From Zoogloeaceae bacterium (GTDB taxonomy: Bacteria; Pseudomonadota; Gammaproteobacteria; Burkholderiales; Rhodocyclaceae), in the NCBI GenBank assembly GCA_024235655.1, contig JACKLY010000007.1, positions 1 to 64,000 on the forward strand: 64,000 nucleotides of DNA, written 5' to 3'. Positions 24,233 to 31,940 of the stretch are shown here, piece after piece. Positions within the stretch are counted from its first letter, which is position 1. Every line of letters begins with the position of its first letter. Position numbers and translations under genes: made by a program. A model generated the notes under the pieces. It made no database searches, was not told the DNA's origin, and saw only the letters and a program-made list of their open reading frames with translations.

Positions 24233-25720
24233 TCATTCAGTCCGCGTATCCAGCCCGTGCTCGGCCATTTCGGCGGCGCGCAGGATGGCGCGGGCCTTGC
24301 TCTGGGTTTCCTGCCATTCGGCAGTCGGGTCGGAGTCGGCGACGATGCCGGCGCCGGCCTGCACGTGCATCTGGTTGTCCTTGAGCACGGCGGTACGGAT
24401 GGCGATGCACAGATCCATGTCGCCGGAGAAACCGATGTAGCCGATGGCACCACCGTAGATGCCACGCTTGACCGGCTCCATCTCGTCGATGATTTCCATC
24501 GCCCGCACCTTCGGCGCTCCGGAGAGCGTGCCGGCCGGCAGTGTCGCCTTGAGCACGTCCATTGCATTCAGGCCTGGCTGCAGCTTGCATTCGACGTTGG
24601 AAACGATATGCATGACGTGAGAATAGCGCTCGATCATCATGTTTTCGGTAACCTTGACGCTACCCGTCTGCGCCACGCGACCGGCATCGTTACGGCCGAG
24701 ATCCAGCAGTTGCACATGCTCGGCACGCTCTTTCTGGTCGGCCAGCAACTCTTCGGCCAGTGCCGCATCCTCTTCATGCGAACTGCCGCGGCGACGGGTA
24801 CCGGCAATCGGGCGAACAGTGACTACGCCTTCGCCATTCTCGTGCTCCAGCCGCACCAGAATTTCCGGCGAGGCGCCGACGATATGGAAATCCTCGCAGT
24901 CGAAATAGAACATGTAGGGCGACGGATTGAGTGTACGCAAGGCACGGTAGAGCGCCAGCGGGCTGGCGGTGAAGGGCTTGGTCATGCGCTGGGAGATCAC
25001 CACCTGCATGATGTCGCCATCGCGGATGTACTGCTTGGCCTTGCCCACCGCCTGCTTGAATGCCGCCTCGCCAAACACGGAAACTGCCGGCTGCGAGGGT
25101 GTTGGCAGTTCAGCAGGAATTTTCACCGGCGCCCGCAGTTTGCCCAACAATTCCTTGAGCCGCGCCTGTGCTTTCTGGAACGCGCCGGGAACACCCGGCT
25201 CGGCATAGACCACCAGCGTCAGCTTGCCGGAAAGGTTATCCACAACGGCCAGCTCTTCAGACAGAAAAAGCAGGATATCGGGGGTACCCAGATCACCGGG
25301 CTTCTGACTGCGCGTCAACTTCGTTTCGACATAGCGCACGGTGTCATAGCCGAAAGCGCCGACCAGGCCACCGCAAAAACGCGGCAGGTTGGAGGACTGC
25401 GCGGCACGGAAGCGCGTCATGAACTTTTCGATGAAGTCGAGCGGGTTGGTGTCGTCTTCACGCTCGGAGATACGGTTGCCGGTCAGTACCAGCACCTGAT
25501 GACCATAGACAGCGATGCGCGTCGGGCTGGAAATGCCGATGAAGGAATAGCGGCCAAAGCGCTCGCCACCCTGCACCGATTCGAGCAGGTAGGAATACGG
25601 CGTGTCGGCCAGCTTCAGGTAGATGGAAAGTGGCGTATCGAGATCGGCAAAGGTCTCGAGCGTCACAGGGATGCGGTTGTAGCCTTGCGCAGCAAGCGCA
25701 TTGAATTCGGTTTCGGTCAT
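24233..25720 (-). CDS. trpE: anthranilate synthase component I
   Basis: A 495-residue chorismate-utilising enzyme. The N-terminal part carries the feedback-site segment YLLESVQGGERFGRYSFIG, where the conserved LLES motif binds tryptophan. The catalytic part shows KQYIRDGDIMQVVISQR, SPYMFYFDCEDFHIVGASPEILVR, RPIAGTRRRG, the VTENMMIERYSHVMHIVSNVE region and TLPAGTLSGAPKVRAMEII. GAGGG precedes the ATG. The LLES motif implies tryptophan feedback in addition to any control by the upstream leader. Confidence 0.97.
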   Translation of the reverse strand: MTETEFNALAAQGYNRIPVTLETFADLDTPLSIYLKLADTPYSYLLESVQGGERFGRYSFIGISSPTRIAVYGHQVLVLTGNRISEREDDTNPLDFIEKFMTRFRAAQSSNLPRFCGGLVGAFGYDTVRYVETKLTRSQKPGDLGTPDILLFLSEELAVVDNLSGKLTLVVYAEPGVPGAFQKAQARLKELLGKLRAPVKIPAELPTPSQPAVSVFGEAAFKQAVGKAKQYIRDGDIMQVVISQRMTKPFTASPLALYRALRTLNPSPYMFYFDCEDFHIVGASPEILVRLEHENGEGVVTVRPIAGTRRRGSSHEEDAALAEELLADQKERAEHVQLLDLGRNDAGRVAQTGSVKVTENMMIERYSHVMHIVSNVECKLQPGLNAMDVLKATLPAGTLSGAPKVRAMEIIDEMEPVKRGIYGGAIGYIGFSGDMDLCIAIRTAVLKDNQMHVQAGAGIVADSDPTAEWQETQSKARAILRAAEMAEHGLDTRTE

Positions 25721-25753
25721 GATGCCCTCAAGCAGCTGTTTTCGTTATTCGTT

Positions 25754-25858
25754 CCGGGGATTAAATGTTCTTGTCCGCCCCCGGTGACGGACGGAATGGT
25801 CAGTGTTGGCGCGAACGCCACCACTCGCGGCGCCAGGCGCCGGAGGCAATTTCCGTCC
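25754..25858 (-). promoter_or_regulatory. candidate attenuator-like leader RNA upstream of trpE
   Basis: Four segments on the trp mRNA can pair in alternative ways. Segment 1 (25851-25858) pairs perfectly over eight bases with segment 2 (25789-25796). Segment 2 can instead form GTCCG/CGGAC (25788-25792 with 25773-25777) with segment 3. Segment 3 (CCGGGG at 25779-25784) can pair with segment 4 (CCCCGG, 25754-25759). A stable hairpin (25828-25842) inside the leader ORF places a Trp codon in its loop. The 1:2, 2:3, 3:4 logic is that of an attenuator. No U run follows the 3:4 hairpin, so the mechanism is open. Confidence 0.5.
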
Positions 25859-25883
25859 AGATAACAAAAGGCTTGCGGGTCAC
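25800..25883 (-). CDS. 27-codon Trp-rich leader peptide (candidate trpL)
   Basis: A short ORF between gph and trpE. It starts at a GTG that overlaps the gph stop (GTGA) and ends 79 bases before trpE. The peptide has four Trp in 27 residues, at 9, 17, 21 and 22, and ends GAWRREWWRSRQH. The Trp-Trp-Arg-Ser ending resembles the Trp-Trp-Arg-Thr-Ser end of the E. coli trp leader. A ribosome stalled at the tandem Trp codons would sit between the alternative RNA pairings described for 25754-25858. It is too rich in Trp for chance in this setting, but expression is unproven. It could also be a small conserved protein of other function. Confidence 0.6.
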   Translation of the reverse strand: MTRKPFVIWTEIASGAWRREWWRSRQH

Positions 25884-26596
25884 GATGTATGGCGTACCTG
25901 ACTGATTGATTCATTGTATGAGGCCACGCGTTGCGCGGCCTCAAGCAGGGTGGATACTAGCGCATCGCAGTTGGCCGTGTCCACAGGGCCGGCCTCGGTA
26001 TAACCATAGGGTACGGCAAAGGCAAGGCAACCCGCCGCCCTGGCGGCCAGCAGGTCATTATCGGAGTCGCCGATATGCAGGTTTTCCTGAAGATGCGCAC
26101 CGAGCAAGTGGCAGGCATGGAGGATGGGCTCCGGATGCGGCTTCTTGTGGGTGGTGGTATCGCCGGCTACGGTCACGGAAAAGAAATCGGCGAGGCCAGT
26201 GCGCTCAAGCAGCGGCGCAGTGAAGGCAGCCGGTTTGTTGGTCACCACGGCAAGCGGCAAACCAAGGTGCTGAAAGGCCTGCAATCCGGCGCGCACATCA
26301 GGGTACTCGGCAGCATCACGGCCATTGAATTCGCTGTAGTGGCGGCGAAACAACTCTATGCCGCGCGCAAGCAATGCTGCCTCCGGCGGCCCGGCGGGGG
26401 TCGTCAGACAGCGCTCGACCAGCACAGCCATGCCCCTGCCGACAAAACACCGCACCTGATCGACCCCGTGTGGCGCCCGGCCCAGTTCGATCATCATCGC
26501 GTCACAGGCTGCCGCGAGGTCGGCAACGGTATCGAGCAGGGTGCCGTCGAGATCGAAGGTAACCGAACGAATGGTTCGACTGGGGCCGCCACTCAC
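25880..26596 (-). CDS. gph: phosphoglycolate phosphatase
   Basis: A 238-residue HAD hydrolase. Motif I is FDLDGTLLDT (about 14-23), motif II VVTNK, motif III Lys in HKKPHP and motif IV IGDSDNDLLAARAAG. The cap domain and length fit Gph, which removes 2-phosphoglycolate made during DNA repair or oxygenation. The GTG start overlaps the rpe stop (GTGA). Its own stop overlaps the start of the Trp-rich leader ORF, so rpe, gph and the trp genes may share transcripts. The order rpe-gph-trpE is widespread in proteobacteria. Confidence 0.95.
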   Translation of the reverse strand: MSGGPSRTIRSVTFDLDGTLLDTVADLAAACDAMMIELGRAPHGVDQVRCFVGRGMAVLVERCLTTPAGPPEAALLARGIELFRRHYSEFNGRDAAEYPDVRAGLQAFQHLGLPLAVVTNKPAAFTAPLLERTGLADFFSVTVAGDTTTHKKPHPEPILHACHLLGAHLQENLHIGDSDNDLLAARAAGCLAFAVPYGYTEAGPVDTANCDALVSTLLEAAQRVASYNESISQVRHTS

Positions 26597-27282
26597 GCCT
26601 TGGCCAGCTCCGCACGCAAGGCGGCAATCACCGAGTTATAGCGCTGCGGGTCGCTGTCCTTGCCGGCACCGTAAACCGCCGAACCAGCGACAAAGGCATC
26701 AGCACCGGCCCGGGCGATTTCGGCAATGTTATCGACCTTGACGCCGCCGTCGACTTCCAGCCGGATGGTGCGCCCGCTACGTTCGGTGTAGGCGTCGATC
26801 TTGGCCCGTGCTTCCTTGAGTTTGGACAGTGTCGCCGGAATGAAGGACTGCCCGCCGAAACCAGGGTTGACGCTCATCAGGAGCACGACATCGAGCTTGT
26901 CCATGACCCAGTCCATATGCGCCAGCGGTGTCGCCGGATTGAACACCAGGCCAGCCTGACAGCCGCTGTCACGAATCAGGCCCAAGGTGCGATCGACATG
27001 CTCGGAACCTTCCGGATGAAAGGTGATGATGTCTGCACCCGCCTTGGCGAAATCAGGAACGATGCGATCGACGGGTTTCACCATCAGATGCACGTCAATC
27101 GGCGCCGTGGTCAGCGGACGAATCGCTTCGCACACCAGCGGGCCAATGGTCAGGTTCGGCACGTAATGGTTGTCCATGACGTCGAAATGAATCCAGTCGG
27201 CGCCTGAGGCAATGACGTTTTGCACTTCCTCGCCAAGCTTGGCGAAGTTGGCGGAAAGAATGCTGGGAGCGATAACGTGCAT
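26593..27282 (-). CDS. rpe: ribulose-phosphate 3-epimerase
   Basis: A 229-residue TIM-barrel enzyme interconverting ribulose-5-P and xylulose-5-P. Conserved blocks are IAPSILSANFAKLGEE, IHFDVMDNHYVPNLTIGP (metal ligands His and Asp), DVHLMV, MSVNPGFGGQSFIP and LEVDGGVK. Full length. It diverges from apaG with a 123-base gap that should contain both promoters. First gene of the rpe-gph-trp run. Confidence 0.97.
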   Translation of the reverse strand: MHVIAPSILSANFAKLGEEVQNVIASGADWIHFDVMDNHYVPNLTIGPLVCEAIRPLTTAPIDVHLMVKPVDRIVPDFAKAGADIITFHPEGSEHVDRTLGLIRDSGCQAGLVFNPATPLAHMDWVMDKLDVVLLMSVNPGFGGQSFIPATLSKLKEARAKIDAYTERSGRTIRLEVDGGVKVDNIAEIARAGADAFVAGSAVYGAGKDSDPQRYNSVIAALRAELAKA

Positions 27283-27405
27283 GGGAACGTCCGTGCGAAT
27301 ACTGAAAAGGTGATTCTACCAAGAACCCATCGCCTCACTTCTTGTCTTACCCTGGCGTTTCGTGTGCAATGACACGCGCCCTTCCAACCAACACCCCATC
27401 ACGAC

Positions 27406-27789
27406 ATGACTGAAAACAAAAAATACGCCATTGCCATCAGCACTGCCCCTGAATTCATCCCGGACCAGTCGAATCCGGAAAACAACCACTACGTTTTTGC
27501 CTACACGATCACCATCCAGAACATGGGCAGCATTGCAGCACAACTGGTCTCCCGCCACTGGATCATTACCGATGCAAAGGATGAAACCCAGGAAGTCCGT
27601 GGCTTGGGCGTGGTTGGCCAGCAGCCTTTGCTCAAACCCGGCGAGCGTTTCCAATACACCAGTGGCTGTGCATTACCCACGCCAGTCGGCACCATGCGTG
27701 GCAACTATCAAATGGTGGCCGAGGACGGCACTCATTTTGAAGCGACCATTCCCGAGTTTACGCTGGCGGTGCCGCGCGTACTGCACTGA
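27406..27789 (+). CDS. apaG: ApaG domain protein (Co2+/Mg2+ efflux protein ApaG)
   Basis: A 127-residue single-domain ApaG, a fibronectin-III-like fold. Family blocks are YVFAYTITIQNMGSIAAQLVSRHWIITDA, VRGLGVVGQQPLLKPGERFQYTSGCALPTPVGTMRGNYQMV and the C-terminal FTLAVPRVLH. The cellular role is not settled; in enterobacteria it is linked to cobalt and magnesium sensitivity and cotranscribed with apaH. Here it is divergent from rpe and followed by a methyltransferase 12 bases on. Confidence 0.96.
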   Translation: MTENKKYAIAISTAPEFIPDQSNPENNHYVFAYTITIQNMGSIAAQLVSRHWIITDAKDETQEVRGLGVVGQQPLLKPGERFQYTSGCALPTPVGTMRGNYQMVAEDGTHFEATIPEFTLAVPRVLH

Positions 27790-27801
27790 AACCCGCAGCG
27801 C

Positions 27802-28395
27802 ATGAGCCTGAAAACCACTTATGCATGGATTGCCCCGTTCTATGACACGGCACTCAACCGTGCCACGCGGGCGGCACGGCGCGCCAGCCTCGCCCACCTC
27901 CCCGAGAAGCCGGGCCGGGTTCTCATCAACGGCGTGGGTACCGGGCTGGATCTGCCAGAGCTACCTGGCCAGCACGACTACATTGGCCTGGACTTGACCC
28001 GTGGCATGTTGCTGCGCGCTTTGCCGCGCGCCGGCCACCTGCGCTTCTTGCCCATCCAGGGCGATGCCCAGCACCTGCCGTTCGCCGATGCCAGTGTCGA
28101 CCATGCCGTATTGCACCTGATCCTTGCCGTGGTTCCAAACCCGAACGCCTGCCTCGCGGAAATTGCCCGTGTCGTCAAACCCGGCGGAACGGTACTGATC
28201 TTTGACAAATTCCTGAAACGCGGTCAACCCGCCCTGTTGCGACGACTGGCCAACCCGTTGGTACGTCGCATCGCGACGCGACTGGATGTGATTTTCGAGG
28301 ACGTTCTCGGACAAGCCCCCGGATTGATACTGGAAAGCGACCAGCCGGCATTTGCTTCCGGCTGGTTCAGGTTGATACGGTTACGCCGTGAATAG
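27802..28395 (+). CDS. class I SAM-dependent methyltransferase
   Basis: A 197-residue methyltransferase of the UbiE/Methyltransf_11 type. Motif I is VLINGVGTGLDLPEL (about 38-52), the acidic end of strand 2 is YIGLDLT, motif II is GDAQHLPFADASVDHAV and the post-motif is ARVVKPGGTVLIFDKF. The glycine-rich loop has Asn where many homologues have Glu/Asp. The substrate is unknown; small relatives of this type methylate phospholipid head groups, quinones or small metabolites. Same strand as apaG, probably cotranscribed. Confidence 0.85.
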   Translation: MSLKTTYAWIAPFYDTALNRATRAARRASLAHLPEKPGRVLINGVGTGLDLPELPGQHDYIGLDLTRGMLLRALPRAGHLRFLPIQGDAQHLPFADASVDHAVLHLILAVVPNPNACLAEIARVVKPGGTVLIFDKFLKRGQPALLRRLANPLVRRIATRLDVIFEDVLGQAPGLILESDQPAFASGWFRLIRLRRE

Positions 28396-28431
28396 GCGCA
28401 TGGACAGTGGGTGCGGCCTCAGAAAGCCAAG

Positions 28432-29496
28432 TCAGGATTCGGCTTTACCCAGACCATCCTCGATCCAGGCCTCAAGCAGGGTGTAGGTCACTGCCAGTAC
28501 AACCGGGCCGATGAACAAACCCACCAGGCCAAAGCTGAGCAGACCGCCAATGACACCGGCAAAGATGAGCAGCAGCGGCAGATCGGCACCCTGTTTGATC
28601 AGGTAGGGCCGCAGGAAATTATCGAGCGAACCGACCACCAGGCTCCAGACCAGGAGAAAGGATGCCCAGCCATGCTCCCCACTCCAGTACATCCAGCCAA
28701 CTGCCGGCAACAACACCAGCATCGGCCCGATCTGGGCAATACACAGCATGAGCATCAGCGCTGACAGAAACCCCGTGAAGGGCACACCGGCAATCAACAG
28801 ACCCACGCCGCCAAGCAGGGTTTGGACGATGGCAGTGATCCCGACCCCCATCGCTACGCCGCGAATGGCCTGCCCCGCCAGGATGATCGAATTCTCCCCA
28901 CGATCACCGGCCAATCGACGGCCAAAGCGCTGGAGCTGCCTCGCACCAACTTCACCGTGGCTGTACATGATGGCCGACAGCACCACGACAAGAAGGAACT
29001 GGATCAATAGAAAACCGACGCCTCCCGCTTCGGCCAGCAACCACTTCCCGGTTTTCGCGGCATACGGCTCGAGCTTGCCAAAAACCTCTTGCGACCCAGC
29101 CGCTGCAGTTTCCGCCCAGAGCGCCGTCAATTTTTCACCAACGAACGGAATACCTGCGACGAATTCCGGCAGTGGCGGCAAGCCACTGGCAGCGAGAGCT
29201 TTGACCCACGAGGAAATCCGGCCGCTGTTCTCCACCAACGTATCTATTGCCGCCCAGAGCGGCACAACCAGCAGCAGCAGCAAGGCCAGCGTCATGATTG
29301 CCACGGCAGGCGTCCGCCGTCCGCCAAGACGCGCTTCAAGCCTTTTCAGCAGCGGCCAGGTCGAGACAACAAGCATGACGGCCCAGATTGTGGCCGCCAG
29401 AAATGGGCGCAGCACCCAGAAGGATGCACCTGCCAAGCCTGCCAGGCAGACGACAGCAAGAACCGTTCGGGACAAATCGTGTTTGATATCAGGCAT
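28432..29496 (-). CDS. AI-2E family (PerM/YdiK-like) membrane transporter
   Basis: A 354-residue membrane protein with about seven hydrophobic segments and the family hallmarks. These are a hydrophobic N-terminal pair, a soluble insert around 90-145, the GVGFLLIQFLLVVVLSAIMYSHGE helix and the C-terminal block NFLRPYLIKQGADLPLLLIFAGVIGGLLSFGLVGLFIGPVVLAV. Family members include the AI-2 exporter TqsA and several Na+/H+ antiporters, so the cargo cannot be named. ATG 29496 is given; GTG 29505 is possible. Convergent with the methyltransferase gene across 36 bases. Confidence 0.9.
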   Translation of the reverse strand: MPDIKHDLSRTVLAVVCLAGLAGASFWVLRPFLAATIWAVMLVVSTWPLLKRLEARLGGRRTPAVAIMTLALLLLLVVPLWAAIDTLVENSGRISSWVKALAASGLPPLPEFVAGIPFVGEKLTALWAETAAAGSQEVFGKLEPYAAKTGKWLLAEAGGVGFLLIQFLLVVVLSAIMYSHGEVGARQLQRFGRRLAGDRGENSIILAGQAIRGVAMGVGITAIVQTLLGGVGLLIAGVPFTGFLSALMLMLCIAQIGPMLVLLPAVGWMYWSGEHGWASFLLVWSLVVGSLDNFLRPYLIKQGADLPLLLIFAGVIGGLLSFGLVGLFIGPVVLAVTYTLLEAWIEDGLGKAES

Positions 29497-29528
29497 ATTC
29501 ACCAATCCGCGATCAAGAATGTCACCAA

Positions 29529-31940
29529 TCAGGATCGGCCAAGCTCTGCAAGCAAGGCCGCTTCAAATGCTCGGACTACAGAAACATCGCCGTCCGCCTG
29601 CCGAGCAGAATATCTGACCTTCTCTCGTTGCCGACTTCGCATTTCAGGGCTTTGCATGGCTTTCCCGACATCCGTAGCAAGTTGAACATATTCTTCTGGA
29701 GAGTGTGCAATGGTTTCCGGCAAGCCAATTTTCTTCAGCAATCCGGTCGCCAACCGTTGCCGCAGTTGCTCTCCTTCCAATGTTACGACGGGAATACCTT
29801 GATGTACGGCTTGCCATGCCGTGGTATAGCCAGAGAAAGCAGGACAATCGAGATAAACATCGCAGACATTGAGCAGACCAAGAAAACGTCCCGCGTTTTG
29901 CCATGGCAAAACGACCAGTTGGTGATCGGGGTTTGCACCATGATCAACAAAACACTGTCGCAAACGATCAATGACAACCTCAGTAATCCAAGGAGCAACG
30001 GGATCCTGAAACAGGATAACAACACTTCCTGGTGTATTCGCTGCGATCTCCGCGATGAGTCGGTCATCCGCGGGGTCCAGCTTGATGGCACGCTGCGCAA
30101 TTACAAATCGTGTTCGTTCATTGCCACCGATCAGCGGTAACAGATCATCTATCGAATCTGGGTGGTCTGCAGGCACATCAGTACAACAGCCCGTGCCTGG
30201 CAAAAGGATCAGGCGCTCACGATATGCTTCTTGCGCATTTTCAGGCTCAAGCAAGGCACCCGAAAAATACAAATCGATCGTAGGCAGACCAGTCGTCACA
30301 GGATGCCCCCACCCTGCAACCTGCAGTGGGGCCAAACGATGCGCGGCAAGCATATAGGAAAGAGACGACATACCCACTTCGGGATAAAAAATCACATCCG
30401 GGCAGTCCGCACGCACTGCAGCCAACCAGGCTTCCGGAGTACTCGTCGTTGCCCGATCCCGCCAGAGATCGCTCATTGCCCGCGCAGCTTCTGTCTCTTC
30501 ATCAACGGAATTACCGAGATGATAGACCAGCAATTCAAAACGGGTTCGATCCAGATGGATCAAGAGGCCACGAAGAACGACATCCCATACTGAATGACGA
30601 CGCACGTGGTGGGAAATAACCAGCAAGCGGATGCGCGCCCTTGGCAAAGCGGGTGGTAAATCTTGCGCTTCAAACAACTGACTGTAGACATCAGCAAAGC
30701 GTGATAGCAAGCGGCACAGATTTCCCTGCCTGTAGGCAAGCGCAAAGGGCATCGGCATTTCGGCCAGTTCCGCCACATCCGGCAGCCTTTTATCAGCTGC
30801 TTCCAGTGCCCCTGCAAGATGTTCGAGTGCTCGTGAAAAGCTTTCAGGAACGGCTTCCGACGCCTGTTCGCTCTTCACCACAGATGGCAAGCTCAGCATC
30901 ATCCGTGCAAATCTCAACCTTATGGATTCGGCATTGGAGAGAATCGCCTTATCCAGATACCCTGCGGCATCATCGTCCAAGCCCAACACATGCAAGACAT
31001 TACCCAGACGCTCAAGCAATACCGAATGATCAGGGTAAAGGCACAAGGCTGACCGATAAACGGACTCAGCTTCAGAATACCTCCCCGACTCGTCCAGGAT
31101 ACGGCCTAAATTCAGCAGTACGTTTGTATTGCCTGGGGCAATTTTCAGCGCTTCACGAAAATATCGCTCAGCTTCTGCCAGCAAGCCCAATTCCTGAAGC
31201 ACGCACCCAAGGTTGTCATAGGCAGCTACAAAACCGGAATCCGCATTAATGGCATCAACATAGGCAGCCCGCGCTTCTTCCAGCCGGTTCTGCTTGCGCA
31301 GTAAATTTCCCAGACAAAAGCACGCCAAAGCGAACGCCGGATCAATTTTCAATGCGCGTCGACACCAAGTTTCGGCTTCCTCAACCCCCCCCATTGCTCC
31401 AAGCACATCGGCGAATGAGACCAAGGCATCAACAAACTGAGGCTGTTCGCCAACCAAGGCACGAAGTATCGTCGCGGATTTTTCGTATTCACCGGCAAGA
31501 CGCCAGTTTTCTCCGAGATTGAATCGTGCGGCAAGACTATCCGGTTGCCTCGATAACGCCTTGGTAAATAGTGCTGCCGCAGAGATGAACTCACCTCGAT
31601 TACGAAGTGCAACACCAAAACTGATATTTGCATCAACATCCAGAGGATCAAGCACGGTCGCCCGCTTCAGCGCCTCAAGGCCATCCTTCCCTTGCAATTC
31701 CTGAGATGTACCCAGAAGCGCCCAGAGAAAAGCAGATCCTCTATTGCCACTCAGCAAGCGAGTGAGCACTCCTTCCAATTCCGCGTGGCGCCCCTGTTGA
31801 AAGAGCGCAAGAAGAATGCTGCGATCAACAGCACCGCCCCTCTGCCCCTCCGGATGTCCATCGGTTCCTGAATGCAGGCAGCATTGCTTGAATTTCCTGC
31901 CACTCCCGCAGGGGCAAGGATCATTCCGTCCAGTTGTCAT
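29529..31940 (-). CDS. SEC-C motif + TPR + GT41 (SPINDLY/O-GlcNAc transferase-like) protein
   Basis: An 803-residue protein of three parts. Residues 5-21 are a SEC-C zinc motif (RNDPCPCGSGRKFKQCC; Cys9, 11, 20, 21), as at the SecA C-terminus. About 35-330 is a TPR superhelix with roughly eight repeats. About 430-790 is a GT41 domain: SHHVRRHSVWDVVLRGLL, LQVAGWGHPVTTGLPTIDLY, FVIAQRAIKLDP and DVYLDCPAFSGYTTAWQAVHQGIPVVTLEG. Bacterial relatives transfer sugars to Ser/Thr or Asn of surface proteins such as flagellins and adhesins. The start overlaps the argJ stop (TGATG). G+C by eye is lower than in its neighbours, hinting at transfer. The acceptor is unknown. Confidence 0.88.
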   Translation of the reverse strand: MTTGRNDPCPCGSGRKFKQCCLHSGTDGHPEGQRGGAVDRSILLALFQQGRHAELEGVLTRLLSGNRGSAFLWALLGTSQELQGKDGLEALKRATVLDPLDVDANISFGVALRNRGEFISAAALFTKALSRQPDSLAARFNLGENWRLAGEYEKSATILRALVGEQPQFVDALVSFADVLGAMGGVEEAETWCRRALKIDPAFALACFCLGNLLRKQNRLEEARAAYVDAINADSGFVAAYDNLGCVLQELGLLAEAERYFREALKIAPGNTNVLLNLGRILDESGRYSEAESVYRSALCLYPDHSVLLERLGNVLHVLGLDDDAAGYLDKAILSNAESIRLRFARMMLSLPSVVKSEQASEAVPESFSRALEHLAGALEAADKRLPDVAELAEMPMPFALAYRQGNLCRLLSRFADVYSQLFEAQDLPPALPRARIRLLVISHHVRRHSVWDVVLRGLLIHLDRTRFELLVYHLGNSVDEETEAARAMSDLWRDRATTSTPEAWLAAVRADCPDVIFYPEVGMSSLSYMLAAHRLAPLQVAGWGHPVTTGLPTIDLYFSGALLEPENAQEAYRERLILLPGTGCCTDVPADHPDSIDDLLPLIGGNERTRFVIAQRAIKLDPADDRLIAEIAANTPGSVVILFQDPVAPWITEVVIDRLRQCFVDHGANPDHQLVVLPWQNAGRFLGLLNVCDVYLDCPAFSGYTTAWQAVHQGIPVVTLEGEQLRQRLATGLLKKIGLPETIAHSPEEYVQLATDVGKAMQSPEMRSRQREKVRYSARQADGDVSVVRAFEAALLAELGRS

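Noticed and set aside
24221..25864. Very long open frame on the plus strand opposite trpE
   Set aside because: It mirrors trpE codon by codon and its protein is His/Arg/Gln-rich without any domain; G+C-rich genes often leave open antisense frames. trpE on the minus strand has all family motifs.
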